Positions 23,301 through 33,306 of a stretch of 64,000 nucleotides of DNA are shown piece after piece. The DNA is from Pelodera strongyloides (lineage: Eukaryota > Nematoda > Chromadorea > Rhabditida > Rhabditidae): the NCBI GenBank assembly GCA_036852015.1, contig JAANDG010000139.1, positions 217,013 through 281,012 of the forward strand. Reading direction: 5' to 3'. A program made the position numbers and the translations under genes. Positions within the stretch are counted from its first letter, which is position 1. Each line of letters opens with the position of its first letter. The notes below the pieces were generated by a model. The model did no database searches, was not told the origin of the DNA, and saw nothing but the letters and a program-made list of their open reading frames with translations.

Positions 23301-26300
23301 AGTTACGTTGGCGAAGATAAAAGGTGTATTTTAACGAACTTGTTTTTAACGATCTGCATTTTCAAAGATAATCTGTTTCTTGAGCATTAGATCTTGTTCC
23401 AACATTTTAGTTTAGTTTCAGAATTTACTTTTTTTAGAATTGCAGGACAGTCCAGGAAACGGGAAATTGTGAGCCTACCAGGATCTTCGAGATGGGAGCT
23501 CCCGCAAGAAGTATTTCCGAGTGTGAGTTTTTCTTCAAATGATTTATTAATGTCGTAAGTAACTTCAAATGTTTCAGTAATGGCGCAAGTTATGAAACAT
23601 AAAAATGTATGAAAAATAAGGAGATAAGTACGGATTGTTTAATATAACGAGCGTGTGAGATAATGGGTCAGTGCACTGAGATCGGTGCAATCTTAGAAAA
23701 ATGAAACTTCTGACAGAGAGAGAGAGGAGAGAGGGAATCTCTATACTTTACCACTCTGTTCCTCTCTATTTTTTCCATTTTTCCTCTATATGTGTCTCCC
23801 TATATTTTATCTCTGTGCTCTATCTCTATCTTTCCTACGTGTGTTTCTCTCTCTGTTTTCACTCTGTCTCTACCCCCCCCCCACTGAATTTCTTTCTCTG
23901 TATTTCACTCTCTCGGTTTTCCCCCAATTCCCCCCCCCCCCCGTTGTATCTCTCTCTCTTTTTATGTTTCACTCCCTGTATGTAACGCTCTCTGTTTCAA
24001 TCTATATACTTTCTCTCTGTGTTTTCCCTCTTTCTCTTTTGTTTTTATCTCTTTCCCTGTTTCCGTCCCTATGTCTCTCCTTATTTCTCTGACAGAGAGG
24101 TGAGAGAGAGGGAAATATTCTCTCTCTGGCAGAAAAATAAGTGCAGCCGTGCGACTTCGCGCGGGTGGCGCGGCGATGCGCCCCTCTTCTAAGATTGTGC
24201 CTAAGACCATTCATTTTTAGCGGCGTGAATAAATACCGATGCGAAATGCAGCTGGTTAGCTGGTTTCGTAATGCACGGAGGACAGGCTAAGAAACTTCAG
24301 GTAAGTAGCGGTGGAACGTGGAATGCTATATCGAAGTATGATTACCCTCGTACTTGTCGCCAATGTTAAGTTCGGTGATAGTATGCAAAGCATACATTCA
24401 ACGCATTGAGATTGTGAATTTCATTGTCGTAATTTAGCGTGGTAATCATCGCGGTCGCGATCAGCAAGCAATGGGCGGTGCCGGAGCCGGAGGTCTGACG
24501 AAGAGCGAGGAGAAATGCAGCAAGGAGATGGTCTTGCGGATAAAGGTACTATTCTTTTGTTGATTTGTTATCTGCCTCGCTATCAGCTTTTCTCAGCAGG
24601 TATGTTTTTGCTGATGTACAATTATGCGTTTCCCACTGTCACTGTCAAAGTCTGAACTCTTATGTAAGAAAGAGAGAAATCTCAGCTGTTATTATTGTGT
24701 ATCCTAAAATTGTGGATGTCTGTTTAGGATTGTAATATTCAAATCGTGATTTCTAGGTCGAGGTCGAGGAGGATCTGAAACCAATCCTACAGGTTTCAGA
24801 TCTGTGTGGACTGGGCTGTACTGCCCAGTGTGGACTGGGCTGGGCACAGCTCCTCGAACGAGAACGAGGGCGAACGAGAACTAAGGTAGTTATTTCGCAG
24901 GTTCAATTAACTCTTTTCTGTTGTTCAAATGCATGTTCACCGGGCTGTGTTCATATGATAATTATGGCGCTTACAATACTCGGACCGATTGACCAAATGG
25001 AGAGATGTGTGTTTTATTTTATATATATATCGACAATGAGGTGCTATTATTTGTTCAAATTGTAGGATCCCTCAATAGCTACATGTGAGTGTTCTAGTGT
25101 CCCTTAACATCTTAATGTCTCGATTTTGGCCTTACGCAGTACGCATATAGTATATTTTCCTTCAAAATATCACCACACTACAAAGTCGTTTAAATGTTTC
25201 ATTTAGTAGTGAGATCAGGAGACTAGTAGTGAGATTTAGTGGTGATATCAGTTTTATTTTTTATTTTTAAATGTGTTCACCATGTGTTTTCAGGTTGCTG
25301 AACGCCATCTCTACGTCTTACCTCCAATGGTTTGGAAATCACAGCTGTGGATAGGACGTGCGGGTGCGAGTAGTGAAAATGTGGGATGTGGGATGGGATG
25401 GCACATGTATGCATGAGGACGTAGTGTGACTTAAATGTGAAGAGGATGATAGGTTAGTTCTTTTTCACTTATTTATCATGCATTAGTTTGTTGAGTGATT
25501 GCGAGTGATTCAATTTCACAGTTTAAGTCTATTATGCCATTTTCCCTGATGTTGTCTGGTGGTATAATCGCTTTTTCCTAAGACCTAAGACGCGAAAAAA
25601 TATAGCGTGGTAGTGACGGTTAGTAGTTAGTATTATCAGAGAACACAACGCTTTTTTCCCTTTCAATAAAAAACATCAAGTTTACTGAAAAGGTTGATTT
25701 TTGTAGTCGTTCTTAAGTATAAAACAAAACACGACAATAAATGTATCAATACAATTCCTTTACAGTCGTTTGGCGGGTATCAATATCTGGATGAAGAAAC
25801 CGCTGTTTCGGAGACTCCTTCGACCGAGGATCCGGATACCGAGGCACCTCCGACTGCCGCTTCCAGAGGCCATATTCACCGCCCAATTCCCCACTGGGAA
25901 TGCCCCGTCTTTTTCTTTGCGTGTTCCACATTAGAATGCTATTTTCTATCCCTAGGGCATATTTCCTCGGTCCCCGAGAGAATCGGTGTGGTGAATTGAT
26001 GAGTATGGCCTCAGTTCTGAGATACTTAAGCCCCATTGTTGACTAGTTCTTTAGCATCCATTTCTCAGTTTATTGTTTAATACTTTTTTACACTCTTGCT
26101 GGTCAACTCATTCACCCTCTCTCAATCCCTTAGATAGATCGTTCGTTTGTTGTTTGTTTACAAGTTACACTGCTCCTTCTTACCTATTCACTATCCACTG
26201 TGTGTTATGTTGTTAGTTTTCACCGTTATATCATACTATTCACTTCTTTGTTAGTTTTATACTATTACGTTTTATTATGTTTTTCTATGTCATATCCGCA

Positions 26301-29300
26301 ATAAACGTTTTTTTATACATATTTTGATCAATGTCAGGTTACGGTATTTTTGTGTGAAATGGTTTTTCGACCCAGTGCTGACCCGACGAGCTAGTGTGCC
26401 GACCCGACGCTGACCCCAAAGAATGATGTGCCGACCCGACGTTGACCCCAAAGAGTCGGTATGCCGACACGACGTTGACCCGCTTTAACTTTTACTGACA
26501 CGGGGCGCGCACGAGGAGAATGACGCGTCGGCATTTTCCTATTTGGGGTCGGCACTTCGGGTCGGTGAGGAACATAGTACTTGTAGATCCCCATGAAGAG
26601 AAAGTCGCTTTATGACACTTTTCGCGTATTTTTAGCTATATACATAGTTGCTTTTAAGCAACAAATGAGCTAGCTTTTATACGTTTCAGCATTAGCATAA
26701 ATCTCCGCGGGTTGCTTTTGCATTGATCAGAACCAAGTCTCGTTGTATCATCATTCATCATATAAGCGTGCATAGAACGCATAGGAATACGTTTCCAAAC
26801 CAGGTCCCATACTGCTTTAAATTGTTCTTGTAGAAGAAATTACTTTGCGGCGCGCCTTTTACCAGCGCGTTTATGTGCATCGGAAATTGCCAATTGAAAT
26901 ACCATCGTAACATTACAGTAAACATTGAAAAAGTGATGTTTATTGTAGTAGTTACGGTATTATTGGACTATTGTAAACTGGCAAAACGACTGGGTTTTCA
27001 GATGTTGATAGAAACAACTTCATTCACATAGTATGTATGCAAATGAATATGCTTAGACTAAAAATCGCGCTCAATGTGGGAATATAGCAAAATCCAGCTT
27101 CACAGTGCAAATTCAACTTTATAAATTAGCCGCTATGTTATGTGTTATTGCCCACACAATAAATATGTGCAAGGCTTAACGTTTATTAAAAGGCAACCCT
27201 GTTGGTTGGGGCTGGAATATCTTAAAGGGAATGTCAAGCCGGTTTTTCATGTTGGGCTCAAAAAAAAAAGCTGCTGTTTTGAAGGTGGGGAAAGTGAAAA
27301 TAAAAATAAACAAAAACTTTCATGTAAGAAGAAAAACAATTTCAAACCGCTCCAAAAAACTCCTTCAGTATGGGATTCGAGTCGTGCGGACAGAGCTAAG
27401 CCAAATCTCTGTCCACGGGACGTTTGAATTTACGAGGCTGTTAGACAGCGAAGAAAAAGAGGAGGGCGTAAGAGAAATTTTTGAAGTCAGCAAAGAAAAA
27501 GAGGAGGGCGCGAGAGAAATTGTTTAAACTACTGTATTTTGTGACAGCGTGTTATAGAATATCTGTGAATCAGGCTTGACATGCGCTTTAAGCATAAATT
27601 GTCAATGCAACTTACTGTATAAAAACCAATATCATTGAAAAAAATCAATATCTGCCTAGTCTGTCCGCCTAGTTCTAATATCAACTGTAATGGGGTACTG
27701 TCGCTCTTGCAAACTCTCATTTCCGTTACACATTTACACCCAAAGAAAAAGGCGCCGCCGTCGCCCTGCCTACTAGAATTGCATCGACGTTTAGGCTGAA
27801 ACATAAACAAAACTAGACTAGAGTACAACAAATGGGACTGGCCAGTGACCATTTCGTGGCCAAGACGTGACCAGCTGACGACGGTTTTCGAGAAAACTTC
27901 GTCGCGCAAAGGTCACCAAGTTTACACCAAATGGGCTGGTCCACGAAAAAACCGGGGAACCCGTCACAAAACGGTTCTCTTGTTTCCTATGTAGAATATT
28001 GGTGGTTTTGCAAAACATAAACAAAACTAGTACAACAATTGGTATTATATATTGCAAAACCAAGACCAAGACCATAGTTTTTACCGTTATATTTGATGTT
28101 CACTTCATTTTTATCGCATACTGGTTCGTTATACAATAAAGAACTGATTATAAGAAAACAATGGCTAGTAGAACTAGCGCATACTGACAAACATATTCCC
28201 GGTAGGTTTGCGACGTGCCTGTCGTATACTGTGCCGGAAACAAAAAGGGGCACAGTAGCGAAGTTCCCACTTTTCAAGACCACCTGTCATACCACTTAAA
28301 AAAATGTTTTGTCATATGTGTAAGTATACGGTAGTTTCAGCTACGAGATACGAGAGCGGCGTCATCAACCAGATTTTTCATTGTATAATTAACAAACTAT
28401 TTATCTAATTCCGTTAATTCATACATGGCTCCCCGCCGTGCGTTGTGTACGAAGGACTGTTTGTAAATTCTAAACATCGTCTCAGACTTGTGCAATCAAT
28501 CAACCTCCCGTTTTTCATACGGTAACTCCGAATAGTGTTCTTTCTGTCGATGTGTGTTTGGGGGTTCTAGTAGTGTTGGGTAATTGATTGATGCGCACGT
28601 TTCACCTAACCAGTTGGCAGAAAAGACATTTGTCATTGTTGTCTTCTTTCCTGTACACGATCATACTAATGGCGAAAGTTTGGTTTAGGATCAATACTAG
28701 GGGGGGGGGTCTTTTGTGGTATTCCTACTAATTGTCCGCAAATTGGAGTGCTTGAACTGAGTATCAGTGCTTGAGTCACATCTTGTACATAATGCATGGG
28801 AAACATCTCGATTTGTTCCCAATCGCGTCCCTTTTAAATTATCGGGACTTTATCGGGCACATATCAGGGTTTCCTTGAATAATCGGACGCATCTCGCGTT
28901 TTTTAAAAGCGAAATACTTGCCTGTCTTTGTAATGCATTCTTATGGTATTTATGCTAACTGGGAGTCGAATTGGGGTCGATTTTTTATTCTAATGTATGC
29001 TCATTTGCATGTGGTCCGTAAAACTGCAAGTGTCCGTGATGCGTTTCAAAAACCGAGCGCCGGTATTTCGCTTCAAATAACCGAGCACATATCGGGTTGC
29101 TACTTTCCCATGTACTACATACTACAAACTGATATTTCTCTTAGTTCCTTTTGTTGCCGAACAACTGTGTAATCTTTCACCCGGCCTACCCAACAACCCA
29201 CCCAACCCGTCCCATTTCTATTAATGATATTGGCTACCGTAATCAAATGTTTCCTCTTTGATAACATCGATCAGTTCGCTTTTCTCTGTAGAAATCACCG

Positions 29301-31405
29301 TTATACTGTCACTTATGGGAACGGCACACTTCTAATATCGAATACGATGTTCAAGGGCAGAAAAAGACAGGAAAATGACACCATATTTGATAAGGAAAAG
29401 CGTTCTCATTCAATATATTTGAGTATACGGTAGTTTCAGGTCTGTAGAAGTTTGGTTGGTACTGTAGTGTAGTTGAAACATAGTGATGGTACGATAGCTT
29501 TCAATCCAGGGTATGGTAGCGGGGCCAAATGGTAGGAATCGCGGTGTAGAACCCATTTCTAATGACTTCGTACTCTACTGGTGGCGTTCTATATTAGTTT
29601 GACTTGCTTCTTTTTCTCTACAGTACTGTGTATTGATCATTCGAGACGTAAAGTGTGATCATGAGAGACAGAGAGAAAGAAACAGAGAGGGAGAGAGAGA
29701 AACAGAGAGAATATCGATTATTTTTTGCCTCCGATACTAGTCTTTTTCAGCTCCAAGACGGCACCTTCTCAGACGAGCCTCCCTGTAAAATGCCCTTCCC
29801 ATCTTCTCAACTCCCGTGGTTCATGAATGGAGCAAATCCAATGAATAATATACAAAATGTATGTTTGTAGTTTGTAGTTTGTAGTTTGACCTAGACGTAA
29901 CAAGCCAAGCCAAACTACAAAATGCAGCTTCTCAAATACAGACACTTATGACTACTTATGAGTTCTATAGATAACATATCTTTTCAGTTCATAGATAACA
30001 TATTAACAGTAGCAATATAGTACAGTATACCAGTGTGCATGCGTATGGAAAAGGTGTGAGCTCTCAGTAAGTACGGACTCTCTAAAAAAGTTTTCCGGTC
30101 TTTGTCTTTCACGAGCTGTACCTTCCGTGTATTCAATTTCGTGGGTTTCTTTATGGTTACATTTTATGCTAATTTCAGTGTCCCCTTCCCGGTACTCTCC
30201 CAGTTCCTTGCAGTCTGCCCAATGGCGTCGCCGCACAGTTGCCATGCGTGGGCGATGCGTCAGCGTTGCTCTTCAACCCGTACAACATATTTTTGCTGCC
30301 GCAGCTTTTAGCCGCAAATCAATCGATGAATGGGGGAATCGATTTTTCGGCGATGGCCAACGGAAATCATTCCAATTCAACCACTCCTACTCCAGAAACA
30401 CCGTTCGACTTGAGCACAAACGCTCACGGCCACGATACAGAGGTAGAGATTGTAGTTTGAATCCTCCACCGTAGAGAGTAGAGACTACAAACAACAAATA
30501 ATTAATATTTAGCGTGATCATTTAGTCTAGTGTGCTTCAATGTGTGCATGACTTACTCTTTATCTTTTATCGTTTACGATATAGAGCGTAGTGCAACGCA
30601 CAGTACCCGCAAGTACCAAAAGTGAATTGAAATGTTTTAGAAATCGCCCAGACTGAATTTGGACAACGCGCCATGTGATGAAGTAATCGCCACCGTCGAC
30701 AGGGAGGAATCTGAGGTGGACTTTTTCTAAATATAATAAAGAATTAAAGAATTGTGTAGTTTGTAGCATGTATGTATATGTACCGCATGAGTACGTACCG
30801 CATGTGTTACAAATGATCAATAAATTATATATTATTATTATTATTATTATTATAAATAATTTGTTTATTTCAGAAATAGATGATATGCGATATAGAGAGT
30901 TAAATGTTAGATCGATGTAGAGTAGACATTGAGCGATAGAGAGCAAGAGATTTAGATCAATAGAGAGATCGATTGATAGAGAAATGAAGGCGTCGAAAGA
31001 TAGAGAGGCAGATCGATCTAGACATAGTTATAGATGAAGAGATACAGAGATGGAGTTAGAGGTGGAGACAATAAAATATAATATTTTCAGTCACCCCCGA
31101 CCTTCGACCTCGCTGCTTTCACAAAATTCGGCAGCACTCTTGAAGCCATTTTGGGACTTGCACCTCAGACTACAAACCACATCGACCAAACTACAAATAA
31201 CGTGGCTGTTGAGTTCAATAACACATCCGATGGTGAGGCGGACGATGAAGCTGGACATGGCCAAAGTACACCGAAAGATCAAACTATAAACTACAACGAT
31301 GAGACACAGATAGCTGAAGAGATCCCCGAGAAGTACGTCATTCCGGTGCGACAGGCTATAAAACGACCAGCCGGTTTTTCAATCGATAGCTTGTTATCCG
31401 AATAG
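18881..31405 (+). CDS. lin-31: Forkhead transcription factor, FoxB / LIN-31 type
   Basis: Sequence-specific DNA-binding nuclear regulator. Confident exons: 18881-18916, 20397-20527, 20890-20971, 22022-22102 (110 residues, all phases agreeing). Likely further exons: 24438-24545, 24757-24792 or -24885, 29751-29858, 30179-30442, 30641-30715 and 31091-31405, all phase 0 at both ends. The start [12 protein letters not shown] and the following [15 protein letters not shown] are the FoxB signature; recognition-helix sequence [19 protein letters not shown] and wing residues RRRKRF are intact. In C. elegans LIN-31 is a FoxB factor acting in vulval fate and phosphorylated by MAP kinase. The C-terminal exons carry PFDLS (CtBP-type), TPTPETP and other S/T-P sites, and FSIDSLL (eh1-like). 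The first intron appears to use a GC donor. That the distal exons belong to this gene, and the choice of middle exons, are inference; an alternative last exon lies at 25766. Confidence 0.75.
19615..19781. mobile_element. Palindromic MITE, family A (lin-31 intron 1)
   Basis: Left end CCTTTAAAGAGGTACAACAT then GCGGGTTTTGAAACGCA; right end ACACGTTTCACAAACCTTAT then ATCCCTTTAAAG. Confidence 0.7.
20279..20375. repeat. (GA)n tract in lin-31 intron 1
   Basis: GAGAGA tract ending only about 20 bp before the exon 2 acceptor region, leaving a very purine-rich sequence where a nematode polypyrimidine tract is expected. Confidence 0.9.
20397..22102 (+). CDS. lin-31: Forkhead DNA-binding domain exons of lin-31-like gene
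   Basis: Exon 2 (20397-20527, acceptor ATTACAG, donor GTGAGG) encodes helix 1-2 residues [15 protein letters not shown] to FPFYRKNTQ. Exon 3 (20890-20971, acceptor TTTTAG, donor GTGCGT) completes the split Arg and encodes [20 protein letters not shown] and ADRPGK. Exon 4 (22022-22102, acceptor ACTTCAG, donor GTTAGT) encodes [20 protein letters not shown] and RRRKRFK. No residue expected in a functional winged-helix fold is missing. [10 protein letters not shown] is closer to nematode LIN-31 than to vertebrate FOXB (GSFWALHPSC). Confidence 0.95.
20980..21160. mobile_element. Palindromic MITE, family A (lin-31 intron 3)
   Basis: Left end TTATTTAAAGTGAGATAACA then CCTGTTTTTGAAATG; right end GCGCTTCAAAAACCTGGTGT then TATACCGCTTTA. 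It starts only 8 bp after the exon 3 donor, with TATGCAAATGAAG inside the left arm. Confidence 0.8.
21373..21570. repeat. (GA)n tract in lin-31 intron 3
   Basis: GAGAGAGA and GGGAGAGAGA blocks interrupted by about 40 bp of unique sequence at 21498-21535. Confidence 0.85.
21903..21976 (+). pseudogene. tRNA-like sequence in lin-31 intron 3
   Basis: GGTAGCGCAGTGGTTAGCGC (D-arm/A-box) and GCGGGTTCGATTCCCGC (perfect T-arm) are intact, followed by CGGTCCC. The 5' strand of the acceptor stem does not pair and the anticodon stem is broken, so probably a tRNA-derived relic rather than a gene. Confidence 0.45.
22613..22950. repeat. Degenerate CTGACCCCAA repeat
   Basis: Irregular tandem words CCGACCCCA, TGACCCCAAA and CTGACACCG. 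A related block at 26362-26560 shares them, so this is a dispersed low-complexity family. Confidence 0.6.
23708..24125. repeat. GA start followed by CT-rich low-complexity region
   Basis: GAGAGAG at 23715-23735 followed by about 350 bp of CTCTCT/TTTCTC with C homopolymers of 9-11 near 23873 and 23930, closing with GAGAGAGGGAA at about 24100. A crude inverted structure. Confidence 0.7.
24271..24300 (+). other. Possible alternative exon or start in lin-31-like locus
   Basis: ATGCACGGAGGACAGGCTAA through CTTCAG is followed by a strong GTAAGT donor, in phase with the 24438 exon. It could be an internal exon (acceptor GGTTAG at 24260), an alternative first exon, or chance. Confidence 0.3.
24438..24885 (+). 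CDS. lin-31: Probable middle exons of lin-31-like gene
   Basis: Exon 24438-24545 (acceptor AATTTAG, donor GTACTA) encodes [19 protein letters not shown] and [16 protein letters not shown] in phase 0, following naturally on the basic RRRKRFK wing. Exon 24757 (acceptor TTTCTAG) encodes [12 protein letters not shown] and ends either at 24792 (weak donor GTTTCA) or at 24885 (donor GTAGTT), still in frame. Basic then acidic low-complexity linker, as is common after a forkhead domain. No direct homology recognised; inferred from splice sites and frame. Confidence 0.5.
25766..25999 (+). CDS. Possible alternative terminal exon
   Basis: Acceptor TCCTTTACAG is followed by 77 codons in phase 0 ending in TGA. 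The first 33 residues ([18 protein letters not shown], then acidic/proline-rich) look protein-like; the rest is hydrophobic and less so. A polyadenylation-type AATAAA lies at 26300. It could end a short isoform of the forkhead gene or belong to an unrelated transcript. Confidence 0.4.
   Translation, partial: SFGGYQYLDEETAVSETPSTEDPDTEAPPTAASRGHIHRPIPHWECPVFFFACSTLECYFLSLGHISSVPERIGVVN
26362..26560. repeat. Degenerate GACCCGACGTTGACCCC repeat with inverted tail
   Basis: Three tandem units of the type TGCCGACCCGACGTTGACCC (about 45 bp period), then a reversed segment TTTGGGGTCGGCACTTCGGG. Related to the block at 22613-22950. Confidence 0.65.
27222..27592. mobile_element. MITE-like element with TTAAAGGGAATGTCAAGCC ends
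   Basis: Left end CTTAAAGGGAATGTCAAGCC, right end GGCTTGACATGCGCTTTAAG. The 370-bp interior has a 98-codon lysine-rich open frame and a direct repeat around AAAGAAAAAGAGGAGGGCG (27448 and 27494). I regard the frame as fortuitous. Confidence 0.55.
27838..27990. repeat. Dispersed GGTCACC-family copy
   Basis: Contains CTGGCCAGTGACCATTTCGT, GACGACGGTTTTCGAGAAAA and TCCACGAAAAAACCGGGG, matching the order of words in the copy at 7785-7955. Confidence 0.6.
28904..29079. mobile_element. Palindromic MITE, family A
   Basis: Left end TTTTAAAAGCGAAATACTTG; right end GATGCGTTTCAAAAACCGAG then GGTATTTCGCTT. Internal CTCATTTGCATG. Confidence 0.75.
29224..29433 (+). other. Open stretch of uncertain status
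   Basis: A 69-codon frame containing an acceptor-like TTCTCTGTAG at 29291. Downstream it encodes [16 protein letters not shown], which vaguely resembles an Ig-type strand. No partner exon in phase was found; listed only because it lies just upstream of the distal forkhead-gene exons. Confidence 0.2.
29663..29713. repeat. Short (GA)n tract
   Basis: GAGACAGAGAGAAAG purine tract about 35 bp upstream of the 29751 exon. Confidence 0.8.
29751..31405 (+). CDS. lin-31: C-terminal exons with PFDLS and eh1-like motifs
   Basis: Four exons: 29751-29858 (acceptor TTTTTCAG, donor GTATGT), 30179-30442 (ATTTCAG, GTAGAG), 30641-30715 (TTTTAG, GTGGAC), 31091-31405 (TTTTCAG, TAG stop). All junctions are phase 0; 253 residues in total. 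The region is proline-, asparagine- and serine-rich. [12 protein letters not shown] holds a CtBP-binding PxDLS motif and Pro-directed kinase sites; KSPRL, SPPTF and STPKD add more S/T-P sites. The last residues [13 protein letters not shown] match the eh1 Groucho-binding pattern. This is the tail of a transcriptional repressor lacking its own DNA-binding domain in this block, so I attach it to the upstream forkhead exons. Confidence 0.75.
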
Positions 31406-32382
31406 TTAAGGGGAAATCGAAAACTAGTAATTTATTTGGTTTACAGTAAGAGTGCTAATTTTTGAATATGGATTTCCTTTGTAAATCTTAAGAACTAAAA
31501 TGTACGGCCGAGTTCACAAAATCATGTAGCTCTGACGATTAGCTCTGAATGTTATGTCCTTTATCCTACTGTAGTCTGTAGTACATGGAATTCTTTCCGA
31601 CGCTACGGCTACAGTAAATACCCATAGACCGTGATTCTATGTACTATGGGCATGGGTCTCGTTGATCTACCGTATTTCTCCAAGTGAATCAAGCCTTACC
31701 GGTATCATCTCTACTTATGAGTAGGACTTGCTTTCAAGTACAGCCCTGGCGCAAAGCGCGCTTGTTAAAAAACGAACTCAACGGCAACTTTTGTGAACTT
31801 GGTCAATGGTGTAGATAAACATAATAACTGAATACATAACTGAACACAGGAAAAGTCGTTGGCCCATCGCCAAATAATCTTGCTTACCCTGTGAAGTCGT
31901 ATTTTTCCCCATTTTATCCAGAATTTTTTTTGTCCCTTTATTTCCCCTAAACTTCCGTATGATTGTGAGATTGAGTGATTTTTATTTGAAGGTTTGGTAT
32001 GCTAACGTGAATTAGTGTTATTTCAAATGTAACCATTTGTTGCGGTGTTTTAATTCCTGTAGATACTAACACCAAAATGCATAGGTTGTGTGTATGCGTT
32101 TGTATGTGCGTGTGTGTGCGTGCGTGCTTGCGTGAGTGCGTGCATGCATGCGTGCTTGTGTGTGAATGTGTGCGTGTGTGTGCGGTGGGGGAACTAACTT
32201 TCAACACATTGTATTGCTGGTTGTTTTACCAAGTTTCGATATACCGCTCTAAGCATAATTAAATATGTTCAACTACATTTTCTACATTTCAGTGGCATTT
32301 AGTCGTTTTTCTGTGATATTTGTGTAAACATTATATTCCGGATAATTGTTTAATCTTTAATTTTTATCTGTTTTTCTAATCA
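31406..32382. other. 3' flank and (GT)n tract
   Basis: Probable 3' UTR of the forkhead gene followed by intergenic sequence. A GT-rich microsatellite (TGTGTGCGTGCGTG) occupies about 32088-32190. No other gene seen. Confidence 0.6.
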
Positions 32383-32537
32383 AAGCGTGATAGCAGGCGG
32401 TCGTGAAGCGTATATTGGAAGTTGCATTCCCATGTAGTCTATAACTGCGCGATAATGCGCGACTTATTATATTCACTTGTATGTAACATATGGGAATGCA
32501 GTTGACCAGCATACGTTTCAAAAACTGGCCGTTAAAC
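32383..32537. mobile_element. Palindromic MITE, family A
   Basis: Left end ATCAAAGCGTGATAGCAGGC; right end CATACGTTTCAAAAACTGGC. Internal arms GTTGCATTCCCATG and CATATGGGAATGCAG pair. Confidence 0.7.
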
Positions 32538-32792
32538 AGAATAATCTTTATAAAAAAATTAATTATCGTAAGAATAACCTAAAAAAAAGATAATTATTTC
32601 TCATAAAAATTGCCATGTTTTTATAAGTGCAACGATTGTCTAACTGTACTTTGTGATCTATGCGTGCACGGTGAAATTTTTTCTTATTTTCCAACGTTTT
32701 CCTATTTTACTTAACATTCCATTTTATTAATAAACATCTTTTCTTCGGCTCTAGATATTTTGTGTCACTTTTTATAACACACAGTCACATCT

Positions 32793-32898
32793 ATACACAC
32801 GCATACACACACGCATACACACACATACACACACGCATACACACACGCATGCACACACGCATACACACACACATAGACACACACACATAGACACACAC
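32793..32898. repeat. (CACACGCATA)n microsatellite
   Basis: CA repeat with regular GCATA/CATAGA punctuation, giving a period of about 10 bp in its first half. Confidence 0.9.
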
Positions 32899-33057
32899 TT
32901 GTTGATTTTCAGTGGGACACTAAGTACCGTATACCCGGGCATGGGCACTGACCACCTTATAGATTACATTGTCGGTGTTGGCTAATTGGTTTGTTGAGCG
33001 TCTCAGTGACAATAACAATTGTGTGCGCTCTGATGAAGTGAAGAAACATATACTAGG

Positions 33058-33121
33058 GAGGGAGAGAGAGAGAGAAATAGATAGAGAGGGAGAGAGATAT
33101 AGAGAGAGAAGGAGAGAGAGT
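33058..33121. repeat. (GA)n tract
   Basis: GGGAGAGAGAGAGAAATAGAT-type purine run. Confidence 0.85.
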
Positions 33122-33306
33122 CCGCTCCCTAGGGAAATTAATATTGGCTCAAACGAGAACAAAGGAGAGACGCGCGCTCCATTCCGTGAGACAATATTGT
33201 GCTTAGAAGCGATGTTTAACTATCTTAGACGTCTTTGGAAATAATTAAGTGAGGAGAGGTTATAACATGGGACTCGGTTATTTAAGGGGGGTCAGGGCCT
33301 AAAAAG

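Noticed and set aside
23443..23522. Candidate forkhead-gene exon after AATTGCAG, donor GTGAGT
   Set aside because: With the natural acceptor the frame hits a stop after eight codons; it works only with an alternative acceptor, so it is not included in the model.
23701..24214. Frames with transmembrane-like hydrophobic runs
   Set aside because: CT-rich low complexity encodes Leu/Ser/Phe; no other support.
24241..24300. WFRNARR motif suggesting a homeodomain helix 3
   Set aside because: It lies in a different frame from the coherent exon, stops after two more codons and has no other homeodomain sequence around it.
27231..27527. 98-codon lysine-rich frame inside the 27.2-kb MITE
   Set aside because: Lies wholly within an inverted-repeat element, A-rich, with an internal duplicated segment and no known domain.
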